Notes: generated by a model from the sequence alone, not told the origin. A stretch of 64,000 nucleotides of DNA from Mesorhizobium australicum WSM2073 (GCF_000230995.2 NC_019973.1:3610001-3674000); one strand, 5' to 3'; positions 12,075 through 23,259 are shown, numbered from the stretch's first letter. Numbers and translations: made by a program.

Positions 12075-13579
12075 TGACCGCCTGGCCAATCCTCTCGCTG
12101 GTCACCTTCCTGCCGCTGGTTGGTGTGCTGCTGATCCTGTTCATCAACGATGACAGCGAAAACGCGCGCCGCAACATCCGCGCCATTGCGTTCATCACCA
12201 CGGCGTTCACCTTCCTGGTGTCGCTGTTCATCTGGGCCGGCTTCGACAATTCGCAGGCCGGATTCCAGTTTGTCGAAAAGGTCGCCTGGCTCGATTCCGG
12301 CATTTCCTACCATATGGGCGTCGACGGCATTTCCATGCTGTTCGTCATTCTGACGACCTTCCTGATGCCGCTTTGCATCCTGGCGTCGTGGGAAGCGATC
12401 GAAAAGCGCGTCAAGGCCTACATGATCGCCTTCCTGCTTCTGGAAACGCTGATGATCGGCGTGTTCTGCGCGCTGGACATCGTGCTGTTCTACGTCTTCT
12501 TCGAAGCCGGACTGATCCCGATGTTCATCATCATCGGCGTATGGGGCGGCAAGCGGCGCGTCTACGCCTCGTTCAAGTTCTTCCTCTATACGCTGGCCGG
12601 CTCGGTGCTGATGCTGCTCGCCATCATGGCGATGTTCTTCCAGTCCGGCACCACCGACATCCCGACGCTTCTGACGCACAGCTTCCCGGCCAACATGCAG
12701 ACCTGGCTGTGGCTTGCCTTCTTCGCCTCCTTCGCGGTGAAGATGCCGATGTGGCCGGTGCACACCTGGCTGCCCGACGCGCACGTCGAGGCGCCGACGG
12801 CGGGCTCGGTCATCCTGGCCGGCATCCTGCTGAAAATGGGCGGATACGGCTTCCTGCGCTTCTCCTTGCCGATGTTCCCGCTGGCCTCCGAAATGTTCGC
12901 ACCGCTGGTGTTCACGCTGTCGGTCGTCGCCATCATCTACACCTCGCTGGTGGCGCTGATGCAGGAGGACATGAAGAAGCTGATCGCCTATTCGTCGGTC
13001 GCCCATATGGGCTTCGTCACCATGGGCATCTTTGCCATGAACCAGGAAGGCGTGCAGGGCGCCATCTTCCAGATGCTCAGCCACGGCCTGGTGTCGGGCG
13101 CGCTGTTCCTGTGCGTCGGCGTCATCTATGACCGCATGCACACGCGTGAGATTGCCGCCTATGGCGGTCTCGTCAACAACATGCCGAAATACGCGACCGT
13201 GTTCCTGATCTTCACCATGGCCAATGTCGGCCTGCCAGGTACGTCAGGTTTCGTCGGCGAGTTCCTGACCATGCTTGGCGTGTTCCGGGTCAACACCTGG
13301 GTGGCGTTCTTCGCCGCCACCGGCGTCATCCTGTCGGCGGCCTATGCGCTTTGGCTCTACCGCCGGGTGATCTTCGGCGCGCTGACCAAGGACAGCCTGA
13401 AGGGGCTGCTCGACCTGTCGACCCGCGAGAAGGCGATCATCTATCCGCTGGTCGTGCTGGTCATCTTCTTCGGCGTCTATCCCGCACCCGTCTTCGACGC
13501 GACGGCCCAGTCGGTCAAGTCGCTCGTCACCAATGTCACCGCATCCATCGGCGCCGCGCAGACCGCGGCGGCGAACTGA
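12074..13579 (+). CDS. nuoM: NADH-quinone oxidoreductase subunit M
   Basis: Antiporter-like subunit (ND4 homologue), 501 aa with about 14 transmembrane helices. Key motifs are [20 protein letters not shown] with the conserved Glu, the Lys-containing [20 protein letters not shown] and the helix ending in [12 protein letters not shown]. It overlaps nuoL by one base. Confidence 0.97.
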   Translation: MTAWPILSLVTFLPLVGVLLILFINDDSENARRNIRAIAFITTAFTFLVSLFIWAGFDNSQAGFQFVEKVAWLDSGISYHMGVDGISMLFVILTTFLMPLCILASWEAIEKRVKAYMIAFLLLETLMIGVFCALDIVLFYVFFEAGLIPMFIIIGVWGGKRRVYASFKFFLYTLAGSVLMLLAIMAMFFQSGTTDIPTLLTHSFPANMQTWLWLAFFASFAVKMPMWPVHTWLPDAHVEAPTAGSVILAGILLKMGGYGFLRFSLPMFPLASEMFAPLVFTLSVVAIIYTSLVALMQEDMKKLIAYSSVAHMGFVTMGIFAMNQEGVQGAIFQMLSHGLVSGALFLCVGVIYDRMHTREIAAYGGLVNNMPKYATVFLIFTMANVGLPGTSGFVGEFLTMLGVFRVNTWVAFFAATGVILSAAYALWLYRRVIFGALTKDSLKGLLDLSTREKAIIYPLVVLVIFFGVYPAPVFDATAQSVKSLVTNVTASIGAAQTAAAN

Positions 13580-13598
13580 CCCAGGGGTTTTGCGAACC

Positions 13599-15035
13599 AT
13601 GACGCCGGACCTTCTCTCCAGCCTGTCGCTCTCGACGCCCGAGCTGATCCTTGCCATCGGCGCGCTCGCGCTGCTTATGGTCGGGGCCTATTCGCGTTCC
13701 AACACCGCCAATACCGTGACCGGCCTTGCCGTCGCCGTGCTGGTGATCGCAGGCGCCTGGCTGATCTTCCACGCAGGGCAGGGCAGCGCCTATGGCAATG
13801 CCTTCATCCAGGATTCCTTCGCCCGCTTCATGAAGGTGCTGGCGCTGATCGGCTCGGCGGTGACGCTCATCATGTCGATGCGCTTTGCCAAGGCGGAGCG
13901 TTTCGACAAGTTCGAATATCCGGTGCTGATCCTGCTTTGCACGCTCGGCATGATGCTGATGATCTCGGCCAACGGCATGATCGGGCTCTATCTCGGCCTC
14001 GAACTGCAGTCGCTTGCGATCTATGTGCTGGCGGCGATCAATCGCGACAATTTGCGTTCGACAGAAGCCGGCCTGAAATATTTCGTCCTCGGCGCGCTGT
14101 CCTCGGGCATGCTGCTCTACGGCATCAGCCTGGTCTACGGCTATACCGGCAACACCGGCTTCCAGGAGATCGCCACGGCACTGGGCGGCGGCGAGCGCCA
14201 GCTTGGCCTTGTCGTCGGCCTCGTCTTCGTGCTGGCCGGGCTTGCCTTCAAGATCTCGGCGGTGCCGTTCCACATGTGGACGCCAGACGTCTATGAGGGC
14301 GCACCGACACCGGTGACGGCCTTCCTGGCGGCAGCGCCGAAAATGGCGGCGATGGCGCTGATCGTGCGCGTCACCATGGGTGCGTTCAAGCCGATCGCCT
14401 CCGACTGGCAGCAGATCATCGTCTTCATCTCGATCGCCTCGATGGCGCTTGGCTCCTTCGCCGCGATCGGCCAGACCAACATCAAGCGGCTGATGGCCTA
14501 TTCCTCGATCGGCCATATGGGCTACGCGCTGGTCGGCCTTGCCGCGAACAGCCAGGCCGGCGTGCGCGGCGTCGCCATCTACATGCTGATTTACCTGGTG
14601 ATGACGCTCGGCACCTTCGCCTTCATCCTTGCCATGCGGCGCAAGGAAGGCAATGTCGAGCAGATCAGCGATCTCGCCGGCCTCTCGTCGACCAACCCCA
14701 TCATGGCGACGATCCTGACCATCCTGATGTTCTCGCTGGCCGGCATTCCGCCGCTCGCCGGCTTCTGGGGGAAGTGGTACGTCTTCCTCGCCGCCATCAA
14801 CGCCAACCTTTATGCGCTGGCAATCATCGGCGTGCTCGCTTCCGTGGTGGGCGCTTACTACTACCTGCGCATCATCAAGATCATGTGGTTCGATGAGCCG
14901 GTCGGCGGCTTTGTGCCGATGGCCAGCGAGTTGCGTGTCGTGCTCGGCGTCAGTGGCGCCTTCGTGCTGTTCTACGTGCTGATCGGCGGGCCGATCGGGA
15001 CCTATGCCGAAGCCGCCGCCAAGACATTTTTCTGA
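13599..15035 (+). CDS. nuoN: NADH-quinone oxidoreductase subunit N
   Basis: Third antiporter-like subunit (ND2 homologue), 478 aa, last gene of the nuo operon. Motifs include the [20 protein letters not shown] helix and [13 protein letters not shown]. The ATG at 13599 is 19 bases after the nuoM stop and gives the hydrophobic N terminus [21 protein letters not shown]; the frame's earlier methionine overlaps nuoM and is rejected. birA begins five bases after the stop, so birA may be read through from nuo. Confidence 0.96.
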   Translation: MTPDLLSSLSLSTPELILAIGALALLMVGAYSRSNTANTVTGLAVAVLVIAGAWLIFHAGQGSAYGNAFIQDSFARFMKVLALIGSAVTLIMSMRFAKAERFDKFEYPVLILLCTLGMMLMISANGMIGLYLGLELQSLAIYVLAAINRDNLRSTEAGLKYFVLGALSSGMLLYGISLVYGYTGNTGFQEIATALGGGERQLGLVVGLVFVLAGLAFKISAVPFHMWTPDVYEGAPTPVTAFLAAAPKMAAMALIVRVTMGAFKPIASDWQQIIVFISIASMALGSFAAIGQTNIKRLMAYSSIGHMGYALVGLAANSQAGVRGVAIYMLIYLVMTLGTFAFILAMRRKEGNVEQISDLAGLSSTNPIMATILTILMFSLAGIPPLAGFWGKWYVFLAAINANLYALAIIGVLASVVGAYYYLRIIKIMWFDEPVGGFVPMASELRVVLGVSGAFVLFYVLIGGPIGTYAEAAAKTFF

Positions 15036-15039
15036 CGGG

Positions 15040-15861
15040 ATGGCATTTCGGCTGGCTCCAACCTCGGCGTCGGAAGGGTTCCGGCTCGAAGCGCATGACA
15101 GTGTCGGCTCCACCAACGCGCTGGCGCTAGACCATGCCCGGGCGGGCGATCCGGGCAAGCTCTGGGTCGTTTCCAAGAAGCAGGAAAGCGGACGCGGCCG
15201 GCGTGGCCGTGCCTGGGCAACGCCGGAAGGCAATCTGGCGGCGACGCTGCTCCTCATCACCGGCGGCGAATTGCGCCTTGCCGCGACGCTCGGCTTCGTC
15301 GCGGGGCTGGCGCTGGCCGACGCGCTCGACGCGGTGGTGCCGAAGGGCCGCATCGCGATAGGCCTCGACGGAGCGAGCCAGGGACAGAACCGTTTCGAGC
15401 TGAAATGGCCAAACGATGTGCTCGCCTCCGGCGCCAAGCTGGCCGGCATCCTGCTGGAGTCGGCGATGCTTGACGGTGGCCGCTTCGCGGTGGCGGTGGG
15501 CATCGGCGTCAATGTGGTGGCGCACCCGCGGGATTTGCCTTATCCCGCGACATCGCTTCATGCGTTGGGCGCGGCTTGCGATGCCGAAACGCTGTTTCTG
15601 GCGCTGTCGGATGCCTGGAGCGAGAATGCCCGCCTGTGGGACGAAGGACGTGGCCTTGCCGCCATCAGGAAGCGTTGGCTGACCCGCGCGGCGGGCCTTG
15701 GCGGCGAGGTTGCTGTCAGAATTGACGGTAATGTGGTGCGTGGCGTGTTCGAGACCATTGACGACGACTGCCGTTTCGTGATCCGCGACGATGACGGGTC
15801 TGTTCTGACGGTCGCCGCCGGCGATGTGCATTTCGGCGCGGTGGCGTCCGCGCGGATATAA
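15040..15861 (+). CDS. birA: Biotin--[acetyl-CoA-carboxylase] ligase (monofunctional)
   Basis: Attaches biotin to the carboxyl carrier protein via biotinyl-5'-AMP. The 273 aa protein has the substrate-recognition segment SVGSTNALALDHA, the nucleotide loop KKQESGRGRRGRAWATPEGN and the KWPNDVLASGAKLAGILLE motif with the catalytic lysine. The N-terminal helix-turn-helix of the repressor-type BirA is missing, so this is the non-regulatory class usual in alphaproteobacteria. The start at 15040 avoids overlap with nuoN. Position directly behind nuoN and before the RNase J gene is common in rhizobia. Confidence 0.94.
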   Translation: MAFRLAPTSASEGFRLEAHDSVGSTNALALDHARAGDPGKLWVVSKKQESGRGRRGRAWATPEGNLAATLLLITGGELRLAATLGFVAGLALADALDAVVPKGRIAIGLDGASQGQNRFELKWPNDVLASGAKLAGILLESAMLDGGRFAVAVGIGVNVVAHPRDLPYPATSLHALGAACDAETLFLALSDAWSENARLWDEGRGLAAIRKRWLTRAAGLGGEVAVRIDGNVVRGVFETIDDDCRFVIRDDDGSVLTVAAGDVHFGAVASARI

Positions 15862-15871
15862 TTTGTTTTTG

Positions 15872-15915
15872 AGCAATTCCGGACGGAAAACCGGTAGGCA
15901 CTTGCTGGAATTGCT
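15872..15915. repeat. Rhizobial intergenic palindrome
   Basis: Nine-base arms AGCAATTCC (15872-15880) and GGAATTGCT (15907-15915) flank an inner CCGG...CCGG stretch in the birA-rnj spacer. The wording resembles the dispersed GCAATTCC/GGAATTGC palindromes common in rhizobial genomes. It could fold into a hairpin in the mRNA but lacks a clear U-tract, so it is not called a terminator. Confidence 0.7.
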
Positions 15916-15952
15916 TTAACGGCTTGGCCTGAGGGTCAGGAAGGAAAAAATC

Positions 15953-17623
15953 ATGGCGAAAGCGGACAACGCCGAACTCGTCTTCGTGCCGCTCGGCGGC
16001 GTCGGCGAGATCGGCATGAACTTCGCCCTCTACGGCTACGGCCCGCCGAGCGCGCGCGAATGGATCATCATCGATGTCGGCGTCACCTTTCCCGACGCGG
16101 CGCATCCAGGCGTCGACCTGATCCTGCCCGACACGCGCTTCATCGAGGAGAACCTCGCCAATCTGCGCGGCATCATCATCACCCACGCGCATGAGGACCA
16201 CTACGGCGCGCTGCTCGACATCTGGCCGAAGCTGAAGGCGCCGGTCTGGATGACGCCGTTCAGCGCCGGGCTGCTGGAAGCCAAGCGTCAGGGCGAGCAG
16301 GGCGCGCCGAAGATCCCGCTGACGATCTACCGGGCGGGCGAAAAGTTCACGGTGGGCCCCTTCGAGATCGAAGCCATTCCGGTGGCACACTCCATTCCCG
16401 AACCCATGTCGCTGGCGATCACCTCGCCGGCCGGCACCGTCATCCACACCGGCGACTGGAAGATCGATCCGGAGCCGACGATCGGTCCCAAGACCGACGA
16501 GGCGCGGTTCCGCGCCTATGGCGACAAAGGCGTGCTGGCGCTGATCTGCGATTCGACCAATGCGCTGCGCGAAGGCGAGTCGCCTTCGGAAGTGGCCGTG
16601 GGCGAGGGCCTGAAAGGCGTCATCCAGGCGGCCAAGGGCCGCGTCGCCGTCACCACCTTCTCCTCCAATGTCGGACGCATCGTTTCCATCGCCAGGGCAG
16701 CGCGCGATGCCGGCCGCCAGTGCCTTGTGCTCGGCCGCTCGTTGAAGCGCGTCATCGATGTGGCCGGCGAGCTTGGCTACATGGACGGCCTGCCGGAGTT
16801 CATCGCCGAGGAGGATTTCGGCTTCATCCCGCGCGAGAACCTGGTCATCATCTGCACCGGCAGCCAGGGCGAGCCGTTGGCGGCACTTGCCAAGCTGTCG
16901 CGCGACGAGATGAAATCGGTGTCGCTGACAGCGGGCGACACGGTGGTGTTTTCCTCGCGCACCATTCCCGGCAACGAGAAGGCGATCCTCGAGATCAAGA
17001 ACCGCCTCATCGATCTCGGCATCAAGATCATCGAAGACGGCGATGCTCTGGTGCATGTCTCCGGCCACCCCCGCCGCAGCGAACTGCGCAAGATGTATGA
17101 ATGGGTGCGTCCGCAAATCGGCGTTCCCGTGCATGGCGAGGCGGCGCATCTGGTGGCGCAGGGCTCGCTGATGTCCACCTCCGGCATCGGCCAGGTGGCG
17201 CAGGTGCGCGACGGCGACATGCTGCGGCTCGCTCCAGGTCCCGCCACGATCATCGACCAGGTGCCGTTCGGCCGCGTCTACAAGGACGGCAATCTGATCG
17301 GCACCGATCAGGCGATGGGTATTCGCGACAGGCGCAAACTGTCCTTTGCCGGTCATGTCGCGGTCAATGTCGTGCTTGATGACAAGTACGAGCTGGCTGG
17401 CGATCCCGATCTGGTCGCCATTGGCGTCGCCGAAACCGATGCCCGTGGCGAGACGCTCGAGGACCTGATGATCGATGCGGCCGTCGGCGCGGTCGATTCG
17501 ATCCCCCGCCAGCGCCGCAAGGATCTCGACCTGGTGCAGGAGGCGGTGCGGCGCGCGGTGCGCGGCGCGGCCAACGAAGCGTGGGGCAAGAAACCGCTGG
17601 TGACGGTTTTCGTCACCCGGTGA
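15953..17623 (+). CDS. rnj: Ribonuclease J
   Basis: Metallo-beta-lactamase/beta-CASP ribonuclease with 5' exonuclease and endonuclease activity, 556 aa as expected. The zinc motif THAHEDHYGA gives H78, H80, D82 and H83; the beta-CASP part includes TFSSNVGRI, CTGSQGEPLAAL, SSRTIPGNE and HVSGHPRR. The C-terminal RNase J domain follows. The ATG at 15953 has a purine-rich AGGAAGGAAAAA site. The last 11 bases overlap the convergent hydrolase gene. Confidence 0.95.
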   Translation: MAKADNAELVFVPLGGVGEIGMNFALYGYGPPSAREWIIIDVGVTFPDAAHPGVDLILPDTRFIEENLANLRGIIITHAHEDHYGALLDIWPKLKAPVWMTPFSAGLLEAKRQGEQGAPKIPLTIYRAGEKFTVGPFEIEAIPVAHSIPEPMSLAITSPAGTVIHTGDWKIDPEPTIGPKTDEARFRAYGDKGVLALICDSTNALREGESPSEVAVGEGLKGVIQAAKGRVAVTTFSSNVGRIVSIARAARDAGRQCLVLGRSLKRVIDVAGELGYMDGLPEFIAEEDFGFIPRENLVIICTGSQGEPLAALAKLSRDEMKSVSLTAGDTVVFSSRTIPGNEKAILEIKNRLIDLGIKIIEDGDALVHVSGHPRRSELRKMYEWVRPQIGVPVHGEAAHLVAQGSLMSTSGIGQVAQVRDGDMLRLAPGPATIIDQVPFGRVYKDGNLIGTDQAMGIRDRRKLSFAGHVAVNVVLDDKYELAGDPDLVAIGVAETDARGETLEDLMIDAAVGAVDSIPRQRRKDLDLVQEAVRRAVRGAANEAWGKKPLVTVFVTR

Positions 17624-18503
17624 CGGAGGCGTCGGGGGCTCGGATGTTCAGCTGATAGCTGACCGGAATCCAGCGAAAGGAATGGTCTGTCCGCTCGACA
17701 TAGCCCAGGCCCGGAAACGGCATGTGGTGGCCGGCGACGAGCAGGCGCTGCTCCGCAGCCATGCCGAGCAGCCGCTTGCGGGTCTCGATCGCCTTTTCCT
17801 TGTCGTCGTCGAAATCGGCATGCCACTGCGGACGCTGGATCGACACGACATAATGCAGGAAAGCGTCCGACCAGATCAGCAATTGCTGTCCGTCGCTTTC
17901 GACAAGGAAGGCCAAGAGCCCGGCGGAGTGACCGGCCGCGTCGATGGCAGTGATGCCCGGCACCACTTCGTCTCCAGGCGCTATGAACGTCGCGCGGTCG
18001 GCCAGGCCGGTGCAAATGCGCCTGAAGAGATCACGATTGGCCAACCTGGCCGGACGCACCGCATTTCCTTCGGTCCAGAACGCGAATTCCGCTGCGCCGA
18101 ATACCAGGCGTGCGCGGCTGAAAACGGATGCGCCATTCCGGACAAGCCCGCCAATGTGGTCCGGGTGCCCGTGGGTGATGACCACCACATCGATGTCATC
18201 AGGGCCGAGCCCAAGGGCTTGCAAACACTCCAGGAGTGAACTGTCTTCATCTCCGCAGCCGGTGTCGAACAGGATTTTTTCGGAACCGGTATCGATCAGC
18301 GTCGGGATGAAGCAATGCTCGTAGCGATCCTGGTCGATGAAGTTCGAAACCGCGAGTTCGAGCACGGCCGCCGGCGACTGTCCGGCCGCGAAGGCCGATG
18401 CAAGCCCGTCTCTGACATCGACGGCATCGAGCAGAGCGGCAATTTTGAACGACCCGAGATCGAAGGTGAAAACGCGGGGGCGGGCAGGGCTGATTCCGGA
18501 CAT
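17613..18503 (-). CDS. MBL-fold metallo-hydrolase
   Basis: Metallo-beta-lactamase-fold hydrolase of 296 aa without signal peptide. The dinuclear metal site is seen as THGHPDHIGG (H111, H113, D115, H116) with later ligands in IDAAGHSAG and a Trp-Ser-Asp motif (IWSDAFLH), like quorum-quenching lactonase/glyoxalase-type relatives; the substrate cannot be told. The frame is open to 19028, but the ATG at 18503 gives a natural N terminus before the first conserved beta strand and avoids overlap with the epimerase gene on the other strand. It is convergent with and overlaps the RNase J gene by 11 bases. Confidence 0.87.
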   Translation of the reverse strand: MSGISPARPRVFTFDLGSFKIAALLDAVDVRDGLASAFAAGQSPAAVLELAVSNFIDQDRYEHCFIPTLIDTGSEKILFDTGCGDEDSSLLECLQALGLGPDDIDVVVITHGHPDHIGGLVRNGASVFSRARLVFGAAEFAFWTEGNAVRPARLANRDLFRRICTGLADRATFIAPGDEVVPGITAIDAAGHSAGLLAFLVESDGQQLLIWSDAFLHYVVSIQRPQWHADFDDDKEKAIETRKRLLGMAAEQRLLVAGHHMPFPGLGYVERTDHSFRWIPVSYQLNIRAPDASVTG

Positions 18504-18629
18504 TGGCCTTTGTACTTTGTGGCTGCCGGTCGCAACAGGTGCGACAGTGCGCTCCTCGCGAAAGGCTGTTGATCTCGGCTGATTTGACGTATGACGCCAG
18601 TCGTTGGACCTGGGAGAAAAAGCTCGGAC

Positions 18630-19034
18630 ATGCTCGGACGGCTGAACCATGTCGCGCTTGCGGTGCCGGATTTGACCGCCGCCGTTGCAGCTTACCGCAA
18701 CACGCTCGGCGCCGAAGTGACCGAGCCGCAGGCGTTGCCGGAGCATGGCGTCACCGTGGTGTTCGTCGATGTCGGCAACACCAAGGTCGAGTTGCTGGAG
18801 CCGCTTGGCGAGGGCTCGCCAATCGCGGCATTCCTCGAGAAGAACCCGTCGGGCGGCATGCATCATCTCTGCTACGAGGTCGACGACATCCTGGCCGCGC
18901 GCGACCAGCTCAAGGCCGCCGGCGCCCGGGTGCTTGGTGACGGCAATCCCAAACCAGGCGCGCACGGCAAGCCGGTGTTGTTCCTGCATCCGAAGGATTT
19001 CTTCGGCACGCTGATCGAACTGGAGCAATCATGA
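18630..19034 (+). CDS. mce: Methylmalonyl-CoA epimerase
   Basis: Vicinal-oxygen-chelate fold enzyme that interconverts (S)- and (R)-methylmalonyl-CoA in propionyl-CoA breakdown. It is 134 aa, begins MLGRLNHVALAVPDL with the first metal His, and has the second in GGMHHLCYEVDD and the Glu in FFGTLIELEQS. The ATG at 18630 matches family length; the upstream in-frame ATG at 18591 is less likely. Its end overlaps the next gene by four bases (ATGA). Confidence 0.93.
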   Translation: MLGRLNHVALAVPDLTAAVAAYRNTLGAEVTEPQALPEHGVTVVFVDVGNTKVELLEPLGEGSPIAAFLEKNPSGGMHHLCYEVDDILAARDQLKAAGARVLGDGNPKPGAHGKPVLFLHPKDFFGTLIELEQS

Positions 19035-19315
19035 GCTGGGTCTCGTTCACCGCGCTGTTTTTCGCGACCTGGTGGGTGGTGCTGTTTGCCGTCCTGCCGT
19101 TCAGCGTCAGAACGCAGGACGACGATCACGACGTGACGCTGGGCACCGTGCCGAGCGCGCCGCGCGGGCCGCATATGCTGCGTGCCGTGATCCGCACCAC
19201 CATCGCAACGGCGGTCCTGATGGGCATTTTCTACGGCCTGACGCACGGGTTAGGATACAGCCTCAACGACATCCCGCACATCGTGCCGGAACTCAGTCCG
19301 ACCCCAGGGAAATAG
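19031..19315 (+). CDS. DUF1467 family membrane protein
   Basis: A 94 aa protein with two transmembrane helices (residues about 5-25 and 54-72) and the family signature WWVVLFAVLPFSVRTQ followed by a GTVPSAPRGPHM loop. DUF1467 proteins are typical of alphaproteobacteria and often sit next to methylmalonyl-CoA epimerase and proS, as here; function unknown. It is coupled to mce by a 4 bp overlap. Confidence 0.9.
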   Translation: MSWVSFTALFFATWWVVLFAVLPFSVRTQDDDHDVTLGTVPSAPRGPHMLRAVIRTTIATAVLMGIFYGLTHGLGYSLNDIPHIVPELSPTPGK

Positions 19316-19967
19316 ACGTGGCGGCAAGGGTGCTCCGATAAGGTCGGAGCGCTGCGGATGGGATTGAGATGCCGCCCTGTACGGCGGCTACTGGCTGCTG
19401 ACGCAAGGTCATGTAGCCTGCCAATTCGCAGCGCTAACCAGATGATTGCACAAAAAAAATGCAAGGCACAAGGCCTTGCAATTAAACGCGTCCGATCTGT
19501 TTCCGGTATCCGGCGGCAGCGAATAACCGCGCCTAGATCGCATCCTCCCAAGACTTTGACCGCGTAGGAGAGCAGATTTTTTTCTGCCCTCTCGGTTATC
19601 GGGGCACATTAGCCCAACGGAAATGAAAATGTCACGAAGAATTTTGCCTTGAAACGGGCAATCTCGTGCTGCACTGCACAATAGTGCGGCAGGCTTTGCT
19701 TTTGAAACGTCCAGTCAGGCTCGACAGAGCCTTTGCGGCATGTTCGCAATTGACGCGCGCAAAGAATTGACGGCCAAACCCGAAGAGGTTCGGTGCGTTC
19801 CATTGTCGGCGCGGGTCGATCCGGAAGCGAGGGATTCGGGCTCGGAAGGGGCCTACGTGGTGGGATGGCCGGGTTTCCATTCGGTCATGAAATCGCTATG
19901 AAGCCGGGGCAAGCAAGCCTGCGCCGCGCCGATTCTGGCGTGGCCATTCTCATTCACGGACCTGTCC
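19316..19967. other. Gene-poor spacer before proS
   Basis: No convincing reading frame was found in these 652 bases; the short frames present have no ribosome site or recognisable product. Two hairpins stand out: TGCAAGGC/GCCTTGCA with a five-base loop at 19460-19480, preceded by a run of eight A, and an imperfect GAGAGCAG stem with a T-rich loop at 19568-19593. The stretch is less GC-rich than its surroundings and probably holds the proS promoter; no clear -35/-10 pair was identified. Confidence 0.6.
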
Positions 19968-21296
19968 ATGCGTTTGTCGCGCTATTTCCTGCCTATCCTC
20001 AAAGAAAATCCGCGCGAGGCCGAAATCGTCTCGCATCGGCTGATGCTGCGCGCCGGCATGATCCGCCAGCAGGGACAAGGCAGTTTTTCCTGGCTGCCGC
20101 TGGGCAAACGGGTGCTGGACAAGGTCTGCAAGATCATCCGCGAGGAGCAGAACCGCGCCGGTGCGCTGGAGATCCTGATGCCGACCATCCAGTCGGCCGA
20201 TCTGTGGCGCGAGAGCGGCCGTTACAACGACTACGGCAAGGAGATGCTGCGCATCAAGGACCGGCAGGACCGCGACATGCTCTACGGTCCGACCAACGAG
20301 GAAATGGTCACCGAGATTTTTCGCGCTTACGTCAAATCCTACAAGGACCTGCCGCTCAACCTCTACCACATACAGTGGAAGTTCCGTGACGAGGTGCGGC
20401 CGCGCTTCGGCGTGATGCGTTCGCGCGAATTCCTGATGAAGGACGCTTATTCCTTCGATCTCGACTTCGAAGGCGCGAGAGCCGCCTACAACCGGATGTT
20501 CGTGTCCTATCTCAGGACCTTCACGCGCATGGGCCTGCAGGCCATTCCGATGCGGGCCGACACCGGTCCGATCGGCGGCGATCTCAGCCACGAGTTCATC
20601 ATCCTGGCCGACACTGGTGAAAGCCAGGTCTTCTGCCATCGCGATTACCTGTCGCTTGCGGTGCCCGGCGCGAACACCGACTTCGCCAATGACGGCGAGA
20701 TAGCAGATATCGTCAAGACGTGGACGACGCCTTACGCCGCCACCGACGAGATGCATGACGAGGCGGCCTGGGAGAAGGTTCCGACAGGCGACCGGGTCTC
20801 GGCGCGTGGCATCGAGGTCGGCCATATCTTCCACTTCGGCGAGAAATATTCCAAGCCGATGGGGGCCAAGGTGACGGGGCCCGACGGCAAGGATCATTTC
20901 GCGTCGGGCGGCTCCTATGGTATCGGCCCGTCGCGACTGGTCGCGGCGATCATCGAGGCCAGCCATGACGAGAACGGCATCATCTGGCCGGAAGCGGTGG
21001 CGCCCTTCGATATCGGCCTGATCAACATGAAGGCGGGCGATGCCGACTGCGATCGCGTCTGCGACGAGCTCAACGCCGCCTTCACCGCCGCCGGCAAGGA
21101 TGTGCTCTATGACGATACCGACCAGCGGCCGGGCGGCAAATTCGCCACCGCCGACCTGATCGGCCTGCCCTGGCAAGTGATCGTCGGGCCGCGCGGTGTC
21201 GCCGCCGGCGAGGTCGAGATCAAGAATCGCAAGACCGGCGAGCGCGTGACGCTGCCGATCGCCGACGCGGCCAAACACTTCGGTGCCGCCGCATGA
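19968..21296 (+). CDS. proS: Prolyl-tRNA synthetase (short alphaproteobacterial type)
   Basis: Charges tRNA-Pro. The 442 aa length shows that it lacks the large editing insertion found in the 570 aa bacterial enzyme, as is usual in alphaproteobacteria. Class II motifs are visible: motif 2 in [20 protein letters not shown], the LMKDAYSFD segment and motif 3 in [18 protein letters not shown]-terminal anticodon-binding domain follows. The stop overlaps the lolC start in ATGA, so proS-lolC-lolD form one operon. Confidence 0.96.
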   Translation: MRLSRYFLPILKENPREAEIVSHRLMLRAGMIRQQGQGSFSWLPLGKRVLDKVCKIIREEQNRAGALEILMPTIQSADLWRESGRYNDYGKEMLRIKDRQDRDMLYGPTNEEMVTEIFRAYVKSYKDLPLNLYHIQWKFRDEVRPRFGVMRSREFLMKDAYSFDLDFEGARAAYNRMFVSYLRTFTRMGLQAIPMRADTGPIGGDLSHEFIILADTGESQVFCHRDYLSLAVPGANTDFANDGEIADIVKTWTTPYAATDEMHDEAAWEKVPTGDRVSARGIEVGHIFHFGEKYSKPMGAKVTGPDGKDHFASGGSYGIGPSRLVAAIIEASHDENGIIWPEAVAPFDIGLINMKAGDADCDRVCDELNAAFTAAGKDVLYDDTDQRPGGKFATADLIGLPWQVIVGPRGVAAGEVEIKNRKTGERVTLPIADAAKHFGAAA

Positions 21297-22579
21297 GCGA
21301 GGCGGCGGCAGCGCGATCGGCGGGCGCCGGCCCTTTTTCCATCTTCGAGCGCACGGTCGCCTGGCGCTATTTGCGTTCGCGGCGCAAGGAGACGGTGATC
21401 TCGGTGATCGCCTCGATCTCTTTTCTCGGCATCATGCTGGGCGTCGCCACGCTGATCGTGGTCATGGCGGTGATGAACGGCTTCCGCGCCGAGCTTTTGA
21501 CGCGCATCCTTGGCGTCAACGGCCATCTGATCGTGCAGCCGCTCGATTCACCGCTTGAGGACTATGCCCAGGTCGCCAGCCGCATCAACGGCGTACCCGG
21601 GGTCAAATACGCCATCCCGCTGATCGACGGCCAGGTGCTCGCGCAAGGCAATGTCGGCGGCGGCACCGGCGCGCTGGTGCGCGGCATCCGGGGTGAAGAT
21701 CTCGGCAAGATCGCCATCGTGGCCAGCAACATCAAGCAAGGCACGCTCGCCGATTTCGATACCGGCGAGGGTGTCGCCATCGGCAAGCGCATGGCCGAGA
21801 ATCTCGGCCTGACGCTCGGCGATACCATTACCTTGATCTCGCCGGACGGGGATGTGACGCCGCTCGGCACCACACCGCGCATGAAGGGCTACAAGATCGC
21901 GGCGATCTTCGAGGTCGGCATGTCTGAATATGACACGTCGATCGTCTACATGCCGTTCTCCGAAGCGCAGCTCTACTTCAACATGGACGGCCGGGCGCAG
22001 ACGATCGAGATTTATGTCGACAATCCCGACGATGTCGACGCGCTGAAACCCAAGGTGGAAGCGGCGGCGCAGCGGCCGATCGACATGGTCGACTGGCGCC
22101 AGCGCAACGAGACCTTCTTTTCGGCTCTGCAGGTCGAACGCAACGTCATGTTCATGATCCTGACGCTGATCGTGCTGGTGGCGGCGCTCAACATCATTTC
22201 CGGACTGATCATGCTGGTGAAGGACAAGGGGCATGACATCGCCATCCTGCGCACCATGGGCGCCTCGCGCGGCGCCATCCTGCGCATCTTCCTGATGACT
22301 GGGGCGGCGATCGGCGTGACGGGCACGCTCGCCGGCGTGCTGCTCGGCGTCGTGATCTGCACCAATATCGAATCGATCCGCCAGTTCTTCTCCTGGATGA
22401 CCGGCAAGGTGCTGTTCAACCCCGAGCTCTATTTCCTCAGCCAGTTGCCGGCCAAGATGGATCCGCGCGAGACGACCTATGTCATCATCATGGCGCTTGC
22501 GCTGTCCTTCCTGGCTACGGTGTTTCCGGCATGGCGGGCGGCCCGCCTCGATCCGGTCGAAGCCTTGAGGTACGAGTAG
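21293..22579 (+). CDS. lolC: Lipoprotein-releasing ABC transporter permease LolC/LolE
   Basis: Inner-membrane subunit of the Lol system that extracts outer-membrane lipoproteins. The 428 aa protein has the layout of the family: an N-terminal transmembrane helix (about 37-60), a large periplasmic MacB-like domain, then three helices at the C terminus. Conserved segments are [20 protein letters not shown] and [10 protein letters not shown]. Alphaproteobacteria usually have a single LolC/E-type (LolF) gene, so C versus E cannot be assigned strictly. Confidence 0.95.
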   Translation: MSEAAAARSAGAGPFSIFERTVAWRYLRSRRKETVISVIASISFLGIMLGVATLIVVMAVMNGFRAELLTRILGVNGHLIVQPLDSPLEDYAQVASRINGVPGVKYAIPLIDGQVLAQGNVGGGTGALVRGIRGEDLGKIAIVASNIKQGTLADFDTGEGVAIGKRMAENLGLTLGDTITLISPDGDVTPLGTTPRMKGYKIAAIFEVGMSEYDTSIVYMPFSEAQLYFNMDGRAQTIEIYVDNPDDVDALKPKVEAAAQRPIDMVDWRQRNETFFSALQVERNVMFMILTLIVLVAALNIISGLIMLVKDKGHDIAILRTMGASRGAILRIFLMTGAAIGVTGTLAGVLLGVVICTNIESIRQFFSWMTGKVLFNPELYFLSQLPAKMDPRETTYVIIMALALSFLATVFPAWRAARLDPVEALRYE

Positions 22580-23259
22580 TGGCCGAAGTCATTATCGAGC
22601 TGAAGAGCGTCGAACGGCACTACGTCCAGGGGCCGCGCAAGCTCACCATCCTGAACGGCGCCGATTTCGCGCTGCGGCGCGGTGAAATGGTGGCGCTGGT
22701 GGCCCCGTCGGGCACCGGCAAATCGACGCTGCTGCATACGGCCGGGCTGTTGGAGCGGCCGGATGCCGGCGACGTGATCCTGTCCGGACGCGCCTGTGGC
22801 CGGCTGTCCGACGACGAGCGCACCTCGATCCGCCGCAACGATGTCGGCTTCGTCTATCAGTTCCATCATTTGCTGCCGGAGTTCTCCGCGCTGGAAAACA
22901 TCATGATGCCGCAGCTCATCAAGGGCCTGCCGCGCAAGGAGGCGTCCGAGCGCGCGGCGCAACTGCTCGACTACATGCAGATCGGCAAGCGGGCGTCGCA
23001 CCGGCCATCCGAGCTGTCCGGCGGCGAGCAGCAGCGCGTCGCCATCGCGCGTGCGGTCGCTAATGCGCCGCTGGTGCTGCTCGCCGACGAGCCCACCGGC
23101 AACCTCGACCCGGTCACAGCCTCCTACGTGTTCGAGGCGCTGGAGGCACTGGTGCGGCAATCGGGCCTCGCGGCGCTGATCGCCACCCACAATCACGAGC
23201 TTGCATCGCGCATGGACCGGCGCGTCACGTTGGCCGACGGCAAGGTGGTGCCGCTCTAA
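22579..23259 (+). CDS. lolD: Lipoprotein-releasing ABC transporter ATPase LolD
   Basis: Cytoplasmic ATPase of the Lol system, 226 aa. Walker A is APSGTGKS, the signature is LSGGEQQR, Walker B ends [11 protein letters not shown], and the H-loop is ATHNHELA. The frame is open upstream, but the GTG at 22579 overlaps the lolC TAG by one base and gives the standard N terminus before [14 protein letters not shown]; the ATG at 22531 lies inside lolC. Confidence 0.94.
   Translation: MAEVIIELKSVERHYVQGPRKLTILNGADFALRRGEMVALVAPSGTGKSTLLHTAGLLERPDAGDVILSGRACGRLSDDERTSIRRNDVGFVYQFHHLLPEFSALENIMMPQLIKGLPRKEASERAAQLLDYMQIGKRASHRPSELSGGEQQRVAIARAVANAPLVLLADEPTGNLDPVTASYVFEALEALVRQSGLAALIATHNHELASRMDRRVTLADGKVVPL

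Noticed and set aside
10227..12089. 620-codon open frame antisense to nuoL
   Set aside because: Shadow of nuoL caused by codon bias; His/Gln/Asp/Arg-rich nonsense composition.
13536..15512. 658-codon open frame antisense to nuoN and birA
   Set aside because: It spans two well-defined genes on the other strand and shows no recognisable domain.
19460..19480. Rho-independent terminator at the TGCAAGGC hairpin
   Set aside because: The A-run precedes the stem on + (T-run on minus), but no minus-strand gene ends there; on + there is no U-tract after the stem.
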